A stretch of DNA of 64,000 nucleotides from CAILZL01 sp049840395 (GCA_049840395.1 JASGLD010000002.1:124001-188000); one strand, 5' to 3'; shown: positions 41,997 through 52,147, numbered from the stretch's first letter. Notes: a model not told the origin generated them from the letters alone. Made by a program: numbers and translations.

Positions 41997-42866
41997 ATGC
42001 GACAAAAGTTATCACCATTCCGATTTGATTTGGGGCGCTATTCACGTTTGCTGACACATCCGAACATTGGCTATCCAACTCCCAACGGGCCACATGATGA
42101 AGTATTTCCGGATTCCGGCTTGCTACGTCTGCCTGGAGTTATCTCGCCAGAAATCTGCGACCGCGCGATAGCCGAATATGCTGAATTCGAGGATCGCCGT
42201 CGTGTAACCAATTGTGCAGTTACAGACGAGCAGAATAGAAACTATCGAGTGATCAATTTTCACTTGCGATCAGAAGCGATGAAAGCAATTGGCCTAAACA
42301 AAGCTTTCCATCAATTTGCTTGCCGTTTCTTCGGTGCCCAATCGACTCTTTATACGTCACTTTATTTCAAGCACGGCTCTCAGCAAGATCCGCATATCAA
42401 TACCCCATTCTTTTGGACGCGCCCGTTTAATTTGTTTGTCGGAGTTTGGGTGGCATTGGAGGATGTTCAGCCTACTGCCGGTCCGCTTGTTTACTACCAT
42501 GGGTCACACCGGCATTTCAATTCTGAAGCAGCGTTACGAGATGTTTTCGCACGAGCTGGCGGAGACGTTCAACGCATGTTCAAGTTGATGCAGCAAGAGA
42601 TTGAAATAGATTGCAAGCCGGAGCTTAGTTTGATCAGGAAAGGCGATGCTGTGATCTGGCATCCAGGCTTAATGCATGGCGGCTCCAAGGCGTCGGTGCA
42701 AAGTGCAACCCGACATTCTGCGGTCTTTCATTTTGCGCCACTGGGTGTCAACGTAAGGGACAATCGCGTTTTCCCCAATGACTTCTGGAATTTCCCGACT
42801 TATGGAGTGGTGAAGGAATCAGAAAGCTATTACTGTCGAGCCAGTCTGCCCGCAGCCATGATTTGA
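41997..42866 (+). CDS. Phytanoyl-CoA dioxygenase (PhyH) family protein with HxN metal motif
   Basis: 289 residues from MRQKLSPF (AAAGG lies ten bases upstream; an in-frame ATG 51 bases earlier lacks a ribosome site). PhyH-like double-stranded beta helix: SGLLRLPGVISPEICDRAI, LYFKHGSQQDPHINTPFFW, VGVWVALEDVQPTAGPLVYY, IWHPGLMHGGSK and TRHSAVFHF. Fe(II)/2-oxoglutarate oxygenases of this family use HxD...H; here the pair is His133/Asn135 with distal His227 and Arg239 for 2-oxoglutarate. Asn for Asp would weaken or change iron chemistry. A+T-richer than the core genes, so possibly acquired. Confidence 0.85.
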   Translation: MRQKLSPFRFDLGRYSRLLTHPNIGYPTPNGPHDEVFPDSGLLRLPGVISPEICDRAIAEYAEFEDRRRVTNCAVTDEQNRNYRVINFHLRSEAMKAIGLNKAFHQFACRFFGAQSTLYTSLYFKHGSQQDPHINTPFFWTRPFNLFVGVWVALEDVQPTAGPLVYYHGSHRHFNSEAALRDVFARAGGDVQRMFKLMQQEIEIDCKPELSLIRKGDAVIWHPGLMHGGSKASVQSATRHSAVFHFAPLGVNVRDNRVFPNDFWNFPTYGVVKESESYYCRASLPAAMI

Positions 42867-43268
42867 CTGAGTAGATCGCAGTCCTGGGTGGCCGAATACT
42901 GGCCAACGGTCGGGGATGGTCAAAATTAATTTGGTGATCTGCGTGGGCCGGTATCGGGGTGATTAAGGATTTAAACCATCCAGGACAAGCCGTTAGTGTG
43001 TGGCGTGATGATGTTTTCGATGCTTGTCCTATGGTGGGTTGCCGTATGCGTGAAACTCTGTAAATGGCCGGTAGAGATAGACCGGTAAAGATAGATAAGA
43101 GTGCTTGTGATCACTGTTACTTGGTCTTGTTTATTATGTATTTGTTGATGCGGCTGTGATTAACAATTTAATAAACGGTTTATTTGATAGCGGTCGTTTT
43201 GTCTGCAGCGGAAGCCAATGCTAAGGTTGGTGATCTAGTAGCCTTACGCTGGAGAGATTTCCTTCTCA
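42867..43268. other. A+T-rich intergenic stretch, no gene supported
   Basis: About 400 bases. A 65-codon frame at 43184-43381 contains KVGDLVALRWRDF, faintly like a tyrosine-recombinase core, but it is too short and overlaps the next gene. Nothing else is recognisable. Confidence 0.45.
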
Positions 43269-44846
43269 ATGTCCAAACTTGCCTTACTCTCCTCCGCATC
43301 GCAGCGTGTAAGTGCGACTTCAAGCCGCCTTGCGAAGATAAAGATATTGGGCGAGTGCCTGCAACAACTGTCCGAAGATGAAGTGGCCATTGCCACTCTT
43401 TATCTGTCCGGTGAGCTGCCGCAAGGAAAGATCGGCATTAGCTACGCCGCATTGCGTGCTGTAGGTCGAGTGGCTCCTGTCGACATTTCGCAGCTCACGA
43501 TTCGCGATGTCGACAGGTTGTTGAATTGATATGCCTCCATCGAGGGCTCCGGTGCCTCTGCGGCGAAAGCCAGGTTGCTTGAAGAACTGATGGCACAAGC
43601 CACTGCTGAAGAGGCAACGTTCTTGTCGAAGTTGTTGTCCGGTGAACTGCGTCAGGGCGCGCTGGCCGGCATCATGGTGGATGCGATTGCTAACGCGGCG
43701 AATATCGACGCAAGTGGCGTGCGGCGAGCGGCAATGTATGCGCTCCATCTGGGCGCCGTTGCGCACGCAGCCTTGCATCGCGAGGCTGCTGCGTTGCTGG
43801 AGTTTCAGTTGGCCACGCTATTGCCGGTGGCGCCGATGCTGGCCGATACCGCTGTCGATGTTGCCGATGCGCTGCAGCAATTGGGCCCGCGCGTGGCATG
43901 GGAGTGGAAAATCGATGGCGCTCGAATTCAAGTCCATAAACAGGGTGAGGAGATTCGGGTTTACACCCGCAACTTGAACGATGTAGCGGCCTCGGTGCCG
44001 GAAGTGGTCGAGGCTGTCAAAGCGATGCAGCCCACCGATATGGTGCTGGATGGCGAAGTCGTGGCGCTGGGCAAGGCCGGGCAGCCGCTGCCGTTTCAAA
44101 TCACCATGCGCCGTTTCGGCCGCAAATTGAATGTCGATGCCTTGCGAGCCGAGTTGCCGTTGTTTCCATTCTTCTTCGATTGTCTGAAATTGAATGGCGT
44201 TGCGTTGGTAGAGCGTCCAACGCATGAACGTATTAATGCGCTTACCAGCGTCGTGCCGCAAACCATGTTGATGCCGCGGCTGATGAGCGATCAATTGCAG
44301 GCTGCCCAGGCGTTCTATGCCCAGGCACTCGCCAAAGGCCATGAGGGCATCATGGCGAAATCGCTGGATGCACCCTATGAGGCCGGCAAGCGCGGTGCCA
44401 GCTGGTTGAAGATCAAACGCTCACATACGCTGGATCTGGTGGTGCTGGCGGCAGAGTGGGGCAGTGGTCGACGCAAGGGTAAGTTGTCGAATCTGCACTT
44501 GGGTGCGCGTGGATCTAATCCGGGTGAGTTCGTGATGTTGGGTAAAACTTTCAAAGGTTTGACCGATGCGCTGCTCGAATGGCAAACCAAGGAGCTCCTG
44601 AGCCGCGAAATCAGCCGCGATGACATGACGGTGTACGTGCGGCCCGAGCTGGTGGTGGAAATTGCCTTCAATGACATCCAGTCCTCGCAATATCCGGGTG
44701 GTTATGCGCTGCGCTTCGCGCGTGTGAAGCGCTATCGTGACGACAAGCAGGCCAGTGAGGCGGATACGATTGAAACGATCAAGCTGCTATTCAAGGCACA
44801 GAGCGGGGTTGAAGGCAGCACAAATCAGGCCAGCGATGTTTTGTAG
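43269..44846 (+). pseudogene. ATP-dependent DNA ligase interrupted by an in-frame TGA
   Basis: The frame codes for an archaeal/LigB-type ATP-dependent DNA ligase. N-terminal DNA-binding domain: SRLAKIKILGECLQQLSEDE, LSGELPQGKIGISYAALRA. Then a TGA at 43527-43529, then the same frame resumes with YASIEGSGASAAKARLLEEL and continues through FLSKLLSGELRQGALAGIMV. The adenylation motif EWKIDGARIQVHK (catalytic Lys), LDGEVVAL, EGIMAKSLDAPYEAGKRG and WLKIKRSH are intact, as is the OB domain. Re-initiation at the ATG at 43575 could give a 423-residue product lacking half the DNA-binding domain. Readthrough, sequencing error or true decay cannot be told apart here. The usual exonuclease and helicase partners of this ligase are absent. 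Confidence 0.85.
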
Positions 44847-44896
44847 GTCGGGTATACCCGACATCTTCGGAATGTCGGGTATAAAACCCGACCTAC
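44843..44896. repeat. Family C palindromic repeat (shortened left arm)
   Basis: GTAGGTCGGGTATACCCGAC on the left lacks the TTTT of the right arm GTCGGGTATAAAACCCGACC. It lies just past the ligase stop, between convergent genes. Confidence 0.8.
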
Positions 44897-44966
44897 AAGG
44901 AAAGACAAACGGATCATGTTATTTGTTTATGCAAGGGCACAATTCATCGTATCCACCTTGATGCTG

Positions 44967-46301
44967 CTATTGAAAGCTCGCCGCCCATATATCCACCGTG
45001 CCGGCATCATTACTCTGCCACCAGGCCGCGCTGCCAGTACCACCGGAATTCAGTCGTAACTCTTCAAGACCCGCGCCCAAGGTGTTGCTGTCATCGATTG
45101 GCGCAGCACCCAGCCAGCCATAGTCGGCGCGATAGCGCTTGGCATAAATACGGTCCACACCTGCAATGTTCTGCGTCCATGCAACCAGCGCATTGCCGCT
45201 GGCATCCGCAGCAATGCGCGGCTCGCTGCTGGCATTCTGGTTGGTCATGAGAGGATGCGTCCAGCTCCACCAGCCGTTTTCCGGCATGAAACGTTTTACG
45301 CCATCGATAAAGACGGCGAATGCCTCGTCATCGTCGAGCAAGACCATCTGCGAGGGCGCGAAGGTCACATTCGGATCGATCAGTATGGTTGCGCCCCATT
45401 GGCCGGACTCATTGGCGCGTGCGAACTTCAAACCGCCATCGTCAGCCCACATCAGGAAGGCTTCGCCACGCGGATTGACGGCCAGTGCCTGATTACCGGC
45501 GGAGTTGTAAGCCGATTCCGTCGCGATGATCTGCGTGTTCCAGCCGCTATTCAATGCATATCGGCTTACCAGCAGATCGGGTGTGGGATAGTGAATGTCA
45601 GCGACGCGGGTCCAGCTGGCGTAGGCATTGCCGGCGCCATCGACTTGGATATTGATCTTGCCGGCGAGAAAGGCCTGTGCATCGTCCAGCCGCACCGGCT
45701 TGCTCCAGCCGGCAAGCTTGGTGTAGCGATTGACCACAATGCTTTGCAGCGAGTGAATAGAGCAGCAATCGTATTCCTGCCATAGCGCGAAGGCATTGCC
45801 GGCGTGATCGAAGACCAGGTGCAGATTGGTGGCGCTGCGTTTGGCATAGCCATCGATAACCTGCGGTGTGCCCCACCCGGAGCCCCAGCCGCTGCCGGCT
45901 ACGAAACGATTGACCCATAGACGCCGCGGCGCCGAGAAAGGTGCTTCATCGATCACCCAGGCTACGAAGGCATTGCCGGCGTCATCCACAGATACTTTCA
46001 ATTCGGCAATGTAGTCTTGTGCAAAATGGGCGATGAGCACGGGACTACCCGCTGTGCCATCCGCCGCATGACGCACCGCCCAGATATCGTCACCCGTGCC
46101 ATTCGACTGCTGCCACGCGACAAAGCGAATGCCGCTGTTGTTACTGGCGGTGGCTGGATTCCATTGATCCGGCGACAAGTGCTCAACGATCATCGGCGCC
46201 TGCCACGTTGAGTCCGGTGTCGCTGCCTGCGTGATCGTCATCGCGCAGGTCAAGGCTATAAGGCTCAGGGTTTTCAGCCTTCCAATCAGCGTAGTCAACA
46301 T
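44967..46301 (-). CDS. Secreted repeat protein, probably beta-propeller
   Basis: 444 residues from an ATG with GAGGAA seven bases upstream. Signal peptide ends near TQA|ATPD (residue 27). The body is built of about seven repeats of a 45-60 residue unit whose core is 'VDDAGNAFVAW' or a variant (FDHAGNAFALW, VDGAGNAYASW, VNPRGEAFLMW, ADASGNALVAW), each followed by a WSxP/GWG-type strand. This is the pattern of sialidase-like or YncE-like propellers. Likely periplasmic or extracellular, probably binding rather than catalytic. It diverges from a TonB receptor gene. Confidence 0.8.
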   Translation of the reverse strand: MLTTLIGRLKTLSLIALTCAMTITQAATPDSTWQAPMIVEHLSPDQWNPATASNNSGIRFVAWQQSNGTGDDIWAVRHAADGTAGSPVLIAHFAQDYIAELKVSVDDAGNAFVAWVIDEAPFSAPRRLWVNRFVAGSGWGSGWGTPQVIDGYAKRSATNLHLVFDHAGNAFALWQEYDCCSIHSLQSIVVNRYTKLAGWSKPVRLDDAQAFLAGKINIQVDGAGNAYASWTRVADIHYPTPDLLVSRYALNSGWNTQIIATESAYNSAGNQALAVNPRGEAFLMWADDGGLKFARANESGQWGATILIDPNVTFAPSQMVLLDDDEAFAVFIDGVKRFMPENGWWSWTHPLMTNQNASSEPRIAADASGNALVAWTQNIAGVDRIYAKRYRADYGWLGAAPIDDSNTLGAGLEELRLNSGGTGSAAWWQSNDAGTVDIWAASFQ

Positions 46302-46802
46302 ACGAATTCCTCGTTCCATAAAGGAACTTAGCGAATGACAGAGCGGCAGCATTCAATATCGCGAATGCGGCCGAGAATCTGCCCGTGCAAGCAATCGTTC
46401 GCTTATCAGTGTGGACCTACAGGCATACCACCCGGCGGCAATGCGATTTGGGATGGACTCATGCTGATGATGTTGCCGCTAAGGCTGCAGCTATACGGCT
46501 GATGCTGATTGTCTATGCGCATCTAAATCGTCGCTGATTATCAGCGCATATAACCAAAGCGTGTGTCGCCATGGCTAATCGCTCTAGGCAATAGACCGTC
46601 GGTCATTCAATCAAACCGCTTTATAACCGCCACGCGACTGAGCCGTAACCGGCTTCACACCTACGATTACCTAAATGTTGTTAGCGGCACGCGCGCTCGT
46701 AATCACAACTACATGAGCTGCGACATCGCGCCGTTCGCCGGGATTTTTTGGGACTACCTGTTTTTTTTGATTGTTTCCGCTTCGATTTATTCGGGAGTAA
46801 TG
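46302..46802. other. Divergent promoter region
   Basis: About 500 bases between the propeller and receptor genes. No gene is supported; a frame open upstream of the receptor start lacks a signal peptide and is treated as leader. No clear regulatory motif is seen. Confidence 0.5.
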
Positions 46803-49223
46803 ATGACGACTAGAATTCTGAGATCCTCGCTGGGATTGGCCGTGGCAATGACGACCACCCTGGCAGGCGCTTATTCAAGCACTGCCGGCGCCGCAGAGAC
46901 GGTAGTGGCCGCATCCACGGCGGCGGATGAGCATCTCGATACCATCATCGTTACCGCCCGTCGCCGCGAAGAAAGTTCACAGGAAGTGCCGCTGGCCATT
47001 TCCGTACTGGACTCGAACACCTTGGAATCCACCGGTACGTTCAACATCGGCAAGCTCAGCCAGTTGCAGCCTACCATCCAGTTTTACTCCAGTAATCCAC
47101 GCAACTCGGCCACCACCATTCGCGGTCTGGGTGCGCCATTCGGTCTGACCAACGACGGTATCGAACAGGGCGTCGGCATCTACATTGATCAGGTGTACTA
47201 CGCACGCAGCGCCACGGCGACCTTCGACTTCCTGGATGTGGATCAGGTTGAAGTGCTGCGCGGCCCGCAGGGCACGTTGTACGGCAAGAACACCACCGCA
47301 GGCGCCATCAACGTCACCTCGCGCAAGCCCAGCTTTACGCCGGAAGGCCGCGCCGAATTGACCTATGGCAACCTGGGTCTGGTGCAGGGCAAGGCATCGG
47401 TGTCCGGCCCGGTGACTGATACGGTGGCGGTACGCCTGGGTACTTCGTACACCAACCGCCATGGCACGCTGTACAACACCACTACTCATCAACGTGTTAA
47501 CGAGCAGGACAATCTCGGTTTCAAGGGCCAGGTACTGTGGCAACCGTCGAGCGATCTGAATGTAACCTTTACTGCCGACTATACCCATTCGGACCCGCTG
47601 TGCTGCGGCACGGTGTACGTGCGTACCGGCGCGACGCAGCGACCGCTGGCGCGTCAATATGATGCATTGGCTGCAGCGTCGAATAACTATCGGCCGCCCA
47701 GTTTCAATGCCTTCGATCGTCTGACCGATCTCGATGCGGATTTGTCGGCCGAACAATTCTTCGGCGGCGGTTCGGTGCTTGCCGAGTGGAAGATCGGTCC
47801 GGGCCAACTGACTTCCGTGACCGCTTATCGCAAGTGGGATTGGTATCCCAAGAACGATCGTGACTATGTGGGGCTGCCGATTACCACGCTGTCGATGAAT
47901 CCATCGAAGCAGCGGCAGTACACGCAGGAAGTGCGTTACGCGGCTGCAGGCGACAAGATCGACTACGTTGCGGGCGTGTATGGTTTCTATCAGACGGTGG
48001 ATACCGCAGGTGTACAGGAGCAGGGTGCTTTAGCCAGTCGCTGGCTGTTGAGCGGCGCCAGCGCCAACGATCCCAGTATTCTTAATGGTCTGCGTTCCGA
48101 GAACGACATCGGTTTGAAGAACACCAGTGTTGCGGTATTCGGTCAGGCGACCTGGCATGTCACCGATAAGCTGAGTTTGCAGCCGGGTCTGCGTTACAAC
48201 TACGACAAGAAGGACGGCAAGTACATTGCCACCGTGACCAATGCCACTCATACGGCATTGAACTCCAACCAGCTGGGTGTGTTGGCGCCGCAGAGCTATC
48301 AGCCTGAGTTTAGCGATACCAATCTGTCCGGCGACTTCACGGCATCGTACGATCTGGCTCAGGACGTACTGGGCTATGTAACTTATGCTCGTTCGTTCAA
48401 GTCGGGCGGCATCAATATGTCCGGTCTGCCGTTGAATGCGGCTAACACGGCCATTCTCGATACTTCGCTGCAAACCGTGAAGCCGGAAAAGATCAATCAC
48501 TACGAAACCGGTTTGAAGACCCAGTTCCTGGACCGCAAGGCAACCTTGAACCTGGCTGGTTTCTGGACTGATATCTATGACTATCAGGCCACGGTGAACA
48601 ATGGTCAGGTGACGGTGATCCGCGGCTATCTCGCCAACGCCGAACATGTGCGCGTGCGTGGTGTGGAAGCCGACTTCTCGCTGCGTCCGGTGGATCGCTT
48701 CAACCTGTACGTGAACGGCGCGTATGTCGATCATAAGTACGTCAAGTTCACCAGCGCGCCATGCCCACCGGAATTATCGGGTGGCACGGTAGTGACCAAT
48801 CCCGCCTTGGTCAGCGCACCGGGTACCGCAGGTGGCAACAGTCCGCTGGTCTGCGATATCTCCGGTCAGTGGTTGCCGGGTATCTCCAAGATATCGGCTT
48901 CGTATGGCTTCGAGTATCGCCAGCCCTTGCAGCTGCTCTCTGCAGATAGCAATGCCTACTTTGCATTCGATGGCAGCTACAAGTCGAAGTTCTCGTCCAA
49001 TCCTTCGCGCTCGATCTACACCGACGTGGATGGTTATTCGCTGGCCAACGTACGCGCCGGCGTACGCACCGGCAGCGGCTGGGACTTCTATGCCTGGGTG
49101 CACAACGCGCTCGACAAGGAGTACTTCGAGTATCTGGGTACGCAGTCGGGCAGTACGGGCTTGGTCTATGGCTTGCCGGGCGAACCGCGTACCTACGGTG
49201 TGACGGTCAAGGCTTCATTCTAA
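46803..49223 (+). CDS. TonB-dependent outer-membrane receptor
   Basis: 806 residues from the ATG six bases behind GGGAG. Signal peptide ends near AGAAE; TonB-box region LDTIIVTARRREESSQEVP; plug domain (about 45-160) with TTIRGLGAPF, GIYIDQVYYARS and VEVLRGPQGTLYGKNTTAGAINVTSRKP; then the barrel with VLGYVTYARSFKSGGIN and DKEYFEYLG, ending YGVTVKASF. Typical of receptors abundant in organisms that take up complex organic compounds. A sulfate-binding protein gene follows by 95 bases; the substrate is unknown. Confidence 0.93.
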   Translation: MTTRILRSSLGLAVAMTTTLAGAYSSTAGAAETVVAASTAADEHLDTIIVTARRREESSQEVPLAISVLDSNTLESTGTFNIGKLSQLQPTIQFYSSNPRNSATTIRGLGAPFGLTNDGIEQGVGIYIDQVYYARSATATFDFLDVDQVEVLRGPQGTLYGKNTTAGAINVTSRKPSFTPEGRAELTYGNLGLVQGKASVSGPVTDTVAVRLGTSYTNRHGTLYNTTTHQRVNEQDNLGFKGQVLWQPSSDLNVTFTADYTHSDPLCCGTVYVRTGATQRPLARQYDALAAASNNYRPPSFNAFDRLTDLDADLSAEQFFGGGSVLAEWKIGPGQLTSVTAYRKWDWYPKNDRDYVGLPITTLSMNPSKQRQYTQEVRYAAAGDKIDYVAGVYGFYQTVDTAGVQEQGALASRWLLSGASANDPSILNGLRSENDIGLKNTSVAVFGQATWHVTDKLSLQPGLRYNYDKKDGKYIATVTNATHTALNSNQLGVLAPQSYQPEFSDTNLSGDFTASYDLAQDVLGYVTYARSFKSGGINMSGLPLNAANTAILDTSLQTVKPEKINHYETGLKTQFLDRKATLNLAGFWTDIYDYQATVNNGQVTVIRGYLANAEHVRVRGVEADFSLRPVDRFNLYVNGAYVDHKYVKFTSAPCPPELSGGTVVTNPALVSAPGTAGGNSPLVCDISGQWLPGISKISASYGFEYRQPLQLLSADSNAYFAFDGSYKSKFSSNPSRSIYTDVDGYSLANVRAGVRTGSGWDFYAWVHNALDKEYFEYLGTQSGSTGLVYGLPGEPRTYGVTVKASF

Positions 49224-49318
49224 GAAGCTTATTGAGTTGCGCTAGATGTAACGATAGGGGCTGCGTAAGTGGCCCCTTTGCTTATCGGGCGATGTGGTCG
49301 GTATTTTTGGAGAAGCAT

Positions 49319-50344
49319 ATGTTCTTGCGTTTTTCATTAAAGGCTCTCAAGCGTCACAGCCTGATTTTGTTGATGGCTGCGTGCTTGCCGATGTTGTCTG
49401 CACAAGCCAAGTCAATCGAGCTGTTGAATGTCTCTTATGATCCGACGCGCGAGCTATACGAGGAATACAACAAAGCCTTTGCGGCGTACTGGCAGAAGAA
49501 AACCGGTGATGCGGTCACCGTCAAACAATCGCATGGTGGTTCCGGTAAGCAGGCGCGTTCGGTAATTGATGGCTTGCAAGCCGATGTGGTGACCTTGGCG
49601 CTGTCATGGGATATTGATGCCTTGTCTAGCAACGGCCAGCTGTTGCCTGCCGGTTGGGCGAAGCGTCTGGCGAATAACAGCTCGCCCTATACCTCGACCA
49701 TTGTGTTCCTGGTGCGCAAGGGCAATCCCAAGGGCATCAAGGACTGGGGCGATTTGATCAAGCCGGGTGTGGCCGTGATTACGCCCAATCCGAAGACGGG
49801 TGGTGGCGCGCGTTGGAATTATTTGGCTGCTTGGGGCTGGGCGCTCAAGCAGCCGGGTGGCAATGACGCTACGGCGCAGGCTTTCGTACAGAAGCTATAC
49901 AAGAATGTGCCGGTGATGGACAGCGGTGCGCGTGGTTCGGCAACCACTTTCGTGCAACGCGGTCTGGGCGATGTGCTGCTGGCCTGGGAAAACGAAGCGT
50001 TCCTGTCGATCAAGGAGTTCGGCGCAGACAAACTTGAGATTGTCGTGCCTAGCGTCAGCATCCTTGCGGAACCACCAGTGGCCGTAGTGGATAAGGTAGC
50101 CTCGGCCAAGGGCACCGTTAAGGAGGCGAACGCCTATCTCGAATATCTGTACAGCGATGTCGGACAGGACATCATCGGTCGCAACTTCTATCGTCCCAGC
50201 AATCCGCAGATACTCGCCAAGTACAGCAAGACCTTCGTAAAAGTGCCGACGCTGGTAACGATTGCGGACTTTGGCGGTTGGCAGAAGGCGCAGGCGAAAC
50301 ACTTCGACGATGGCGGGATCTTCGATCGCATCACCGCACCTTGA
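49319..50344 (+). CDS. Sulfate ABC transporter substrate-binding protein (orphan)
   Basis: 341 residues from the ATG after GGAGA. Signal peptide ends near SAQA|KSIE. Matches the Sbp/CysP sulfate-binding proteins: LLNVSYDPTRELYEEYNKAF, QSHGGSGKQARSVIDGLQADVVTLAL, GWAKRLANNSSPYTSTIVFLVRKGNPKGIKDWGDL and NPKTGGGARWNYLAAWG. It captures sulfate or thiosulfate in the periplasm. The permease and ATPase genes (cysT, cysW, cysA) are not in this window, so it relies on components elsewhere. Its place after a TonB receptor hints at uptake of a sulfur compound (inference). Confidence 0.92.
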   Translation: MFLRFSLKALKRHSLILLMAACLPMLSAQAKSIELLNVSYDPTRELYEEYNKAFAAYWQKKTGDAVTVKQSHGGSGKQARSVIDGLQADVVTLALSWDIDALSSNGQLLPAGWAKRLANNSSPYTSTIVFLVRKGNPKGIKDWGDLIKPGVAVITPNPKTGGGARWNYLAAWGWALKQPGGNDATAQAFVQKLYKNVPVMDSGARGSATTFVQRGLGDVLLAWENEAFLSIKEFGADKLEIVVPSVSILAEPPVAVVDKVASAKGTVKEANAYLEYLYSDVGQDIIGRNFYRPSNPQILAKYSKTFVKVPTLVTIADFGGWQKAQAKHFDDGGIFDRITAP

Positions 50345-50367
50345 TGATGTAATGCTTCAAAGGCTGC

Positions 50368-50395
50368 AACAGCACAGGCTCAGGCCTGTGCTGTT
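50368..50395. terminator. Hairpin after the sulfate-binding protein gene
   Basis: Perfect 11-bp stem AACAGCACAGG/CCTGTGCTGTT with loop CTCAGG, 24 bases past the stop. There is no T-run, so it may protect the mRNA end rather than terminate. The ~390 bases between it and the next gene show nothing recognisable. Confidence 0.5.
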
Positions 50396-50783
50396 ATCCC
50401 TTAAGCACACAAGCATAGATAGCCCAAACCCCTAGTACGGCCATCACAGTTTTATTGTGTACAGGCCTTGGCACACCGCCAGACCCATGCATTTCGCGTC
50501 TCGGCTAAGACCTTCCCGTAAAAGCTGCCGCTTTTAACAATTGGCGCGCAAAAGAATAATTTACCGGTCCCATACGGTTATTACCCAATTGATTGATGGC
50601 TAAACTGGCAACCACACAAGCGGCTGTTGCTGATCGAGTTGAAGCTGGTTACCCAATCCCCGCCGCAGTGATGGAATTTAGAGCAGCGATGCTGCTGTTC
50701 TACATTGATAATCAGGTTACTCCCTGAATCGTCTTGAGTTATGCGTTAAGCGCTGAGTTGGCGCGAAGGAAAGATGGCCGCAA

Positions 50784-51815
50784 ATGAAAAAGACTTTTCA
50801 CTACTACTTGCTGATGGCGCTACTGGCTCTGGTGGCGGCTACGCAGATCATCGAGAATGTCATTGCCTTACGCGCTTCCTGGCAGTACGAGCGATTGATC
50901 GATTCTGCAGCTGTGGTTGAAACGGCTGCTGCCTCTACTACACATCTGCTGCTTGCGCGGGTGACCGACCTGTACTGGCACATATTGATAGCCGGCGGCA
51001 TCTCATTGCTGTTCTGCGTGGGAGGTATCTGGACTCTGCGCCGATTGGCGCAAGAAGTTGTTGCGCCAATTTCTGATGTCGATGCAGACGAACCCATCGC
51101 AAGCAAACCCGCCATGCCAGTATCGCGTATCAAGGTTGAGACGCAGCCAGTTGCAAAAAACGGTGTCGACGAGCAGATGTCTTCCGCGTTCTATCAGTTC
51201 GTGCACAAGGCTCAACACGATTCGCTGACGGGATTGCCGAATCGCACGCTGGCCATGGATCGTATGAAGCAGGTGTTGGTGCGCGCTGAACGCCACAAAG
51301 CATCGTTTGCCGTGCTATTTATCGACCTCAATGGCTTCAAGGCCTTGAACGATACTTATGGGCACGCATTTGGCGACAAGGTATTGCGCAAAACCGCCGA
51401 GCGTCTCATCCGCTCGGTTCGAGCGCTGGATACGGTATCGCGTCTGGGCGGCGACGAATTCCTCATCATTCTCGATCACGTCGATGCCGCCAAAGCATTG
51501 GAGACCGCACAGACTCTGAAGGATATTGTCAGTCAACCGGTGCTGGCCGATAAAGGTCCGGTATCGGTGGGCATGAGTGCCGGTATTGCCATGTTTCCGG
51601 AGCACGGCCGTACTGTGTCGCAATTGGTGAATGCAGCCGATGCGGCGATGTATGTTTCCAAAGGCTTGGCCGGTCTGCCCAAGCTGGCCACCAGTGGCGA
51701 GCCGAGTGGCGCCGAAGGGCGCGATGAAACTGTTACCACTCTTTCAGTGCGTTTGCTGGATACCTGGCAGGGAAATGCTTACGCGAGTGCGGATGCCAAA
51801 TCGGCGCAGCGATAG
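50784..51815 (+). CDS. Membrane-bound diguanylate cyclase (GGDEF)
   Basis: 343 residues. Two transmembrane segments (about 7-27 and 70-92) enclose a short periplasmic loop; a linker follows, then a GGDEF domain (about 145-305): HDSLTGLPNRTLAMDRM, FIDLNGFKALNDTYGHAFGD, and the active site RLGGDEFLIILDH. It makes cyclic di-GMP from two GTP. No EAL domain and no clear inhibitory RxxD five residues before GGDEF, so it may not be product-inhibited. It stands just before the chemotaxis cluster, on the same strand. Confidence 0.93.
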   Translation: MKKTFHYYLLMALLALVAATQIIENVIALRASWQYERLIDSAAVVETAAASTTHLLLARVTDLYWHILIAGGISLLFCVGGIWTLRRLAQEVVAPISDVDADEPIASKPAMPVSRIKVETQPVAKNGVDEQMSSAFYQFVHKAQHDSLTGLPNRTLAMDRMKQVLVRAERHKASFAVLFIDLNGFKALNDTYGHAFGDKVLRKTAERLIRSVRALDTVSRLGGDEFLIILDHVDAAKALETAQTLKDIVSQPVLADKGPVSVGMSAGIAMFPEHGRTVSQLVNAADAAMYVSKGLAGLPKLATSGEPSGAEGRDETVTTLSVRLLDTWQGNAYASADAKSAQR

Positions 51816-52147
51816 TTGCTATGGGCGGGCTGGAAAAATTTGCCGGCAAGCGCGGAAAGAAGAGGGCAGACGTATGGAAGAGTCACCAACGCGGCGATGC
51901 TGATACGCTGCCCTCAGGTCGTCAAACAGGACCTCAAACATGAGCATAAAGTTTTTGGGGAGAAAGCCCGAATCACCTGATGATGATCCGGGCTTCTGCC
52001 GCAGAGTAGTGTGGAGAACACTAGCATGGCATGGCCAGGCGCCCAGGCGCTGCGATCTAAGTAGATCCCTAGCTTCACGAGCCAATAAGCCCTTGCAGTG
52101 CTGCGTTAACCCAATCTCGGTTGCTACTTTCTCAAGTACGTGCGGAA
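51816..52147. other. Intergenic stretch with one hairpin
   Basis: No gene is supported. The only clear structure is an 11-bp stem (one mismatch) at 51964-51995, AAGCCCG..ATCA against TGAT.CGGGCTT. It is not followed by a T-run on either strand. Confidence 0.45.

Noticed and set aside
43184..43381. Short frame with KVGDLVALRWRDF, like a tyrosine recombinase fragment
   Set aside because: Only 65 codons, no catalytic Arg/His/Tyr set, and it overlaps the ligase gene in another frame.
51819..52085. 88-codon minus-strand frame after the diguanylate cyclase gene
   Set aside because: No recognisable motif, crosses a hairpin, and lacks a ribosome site.
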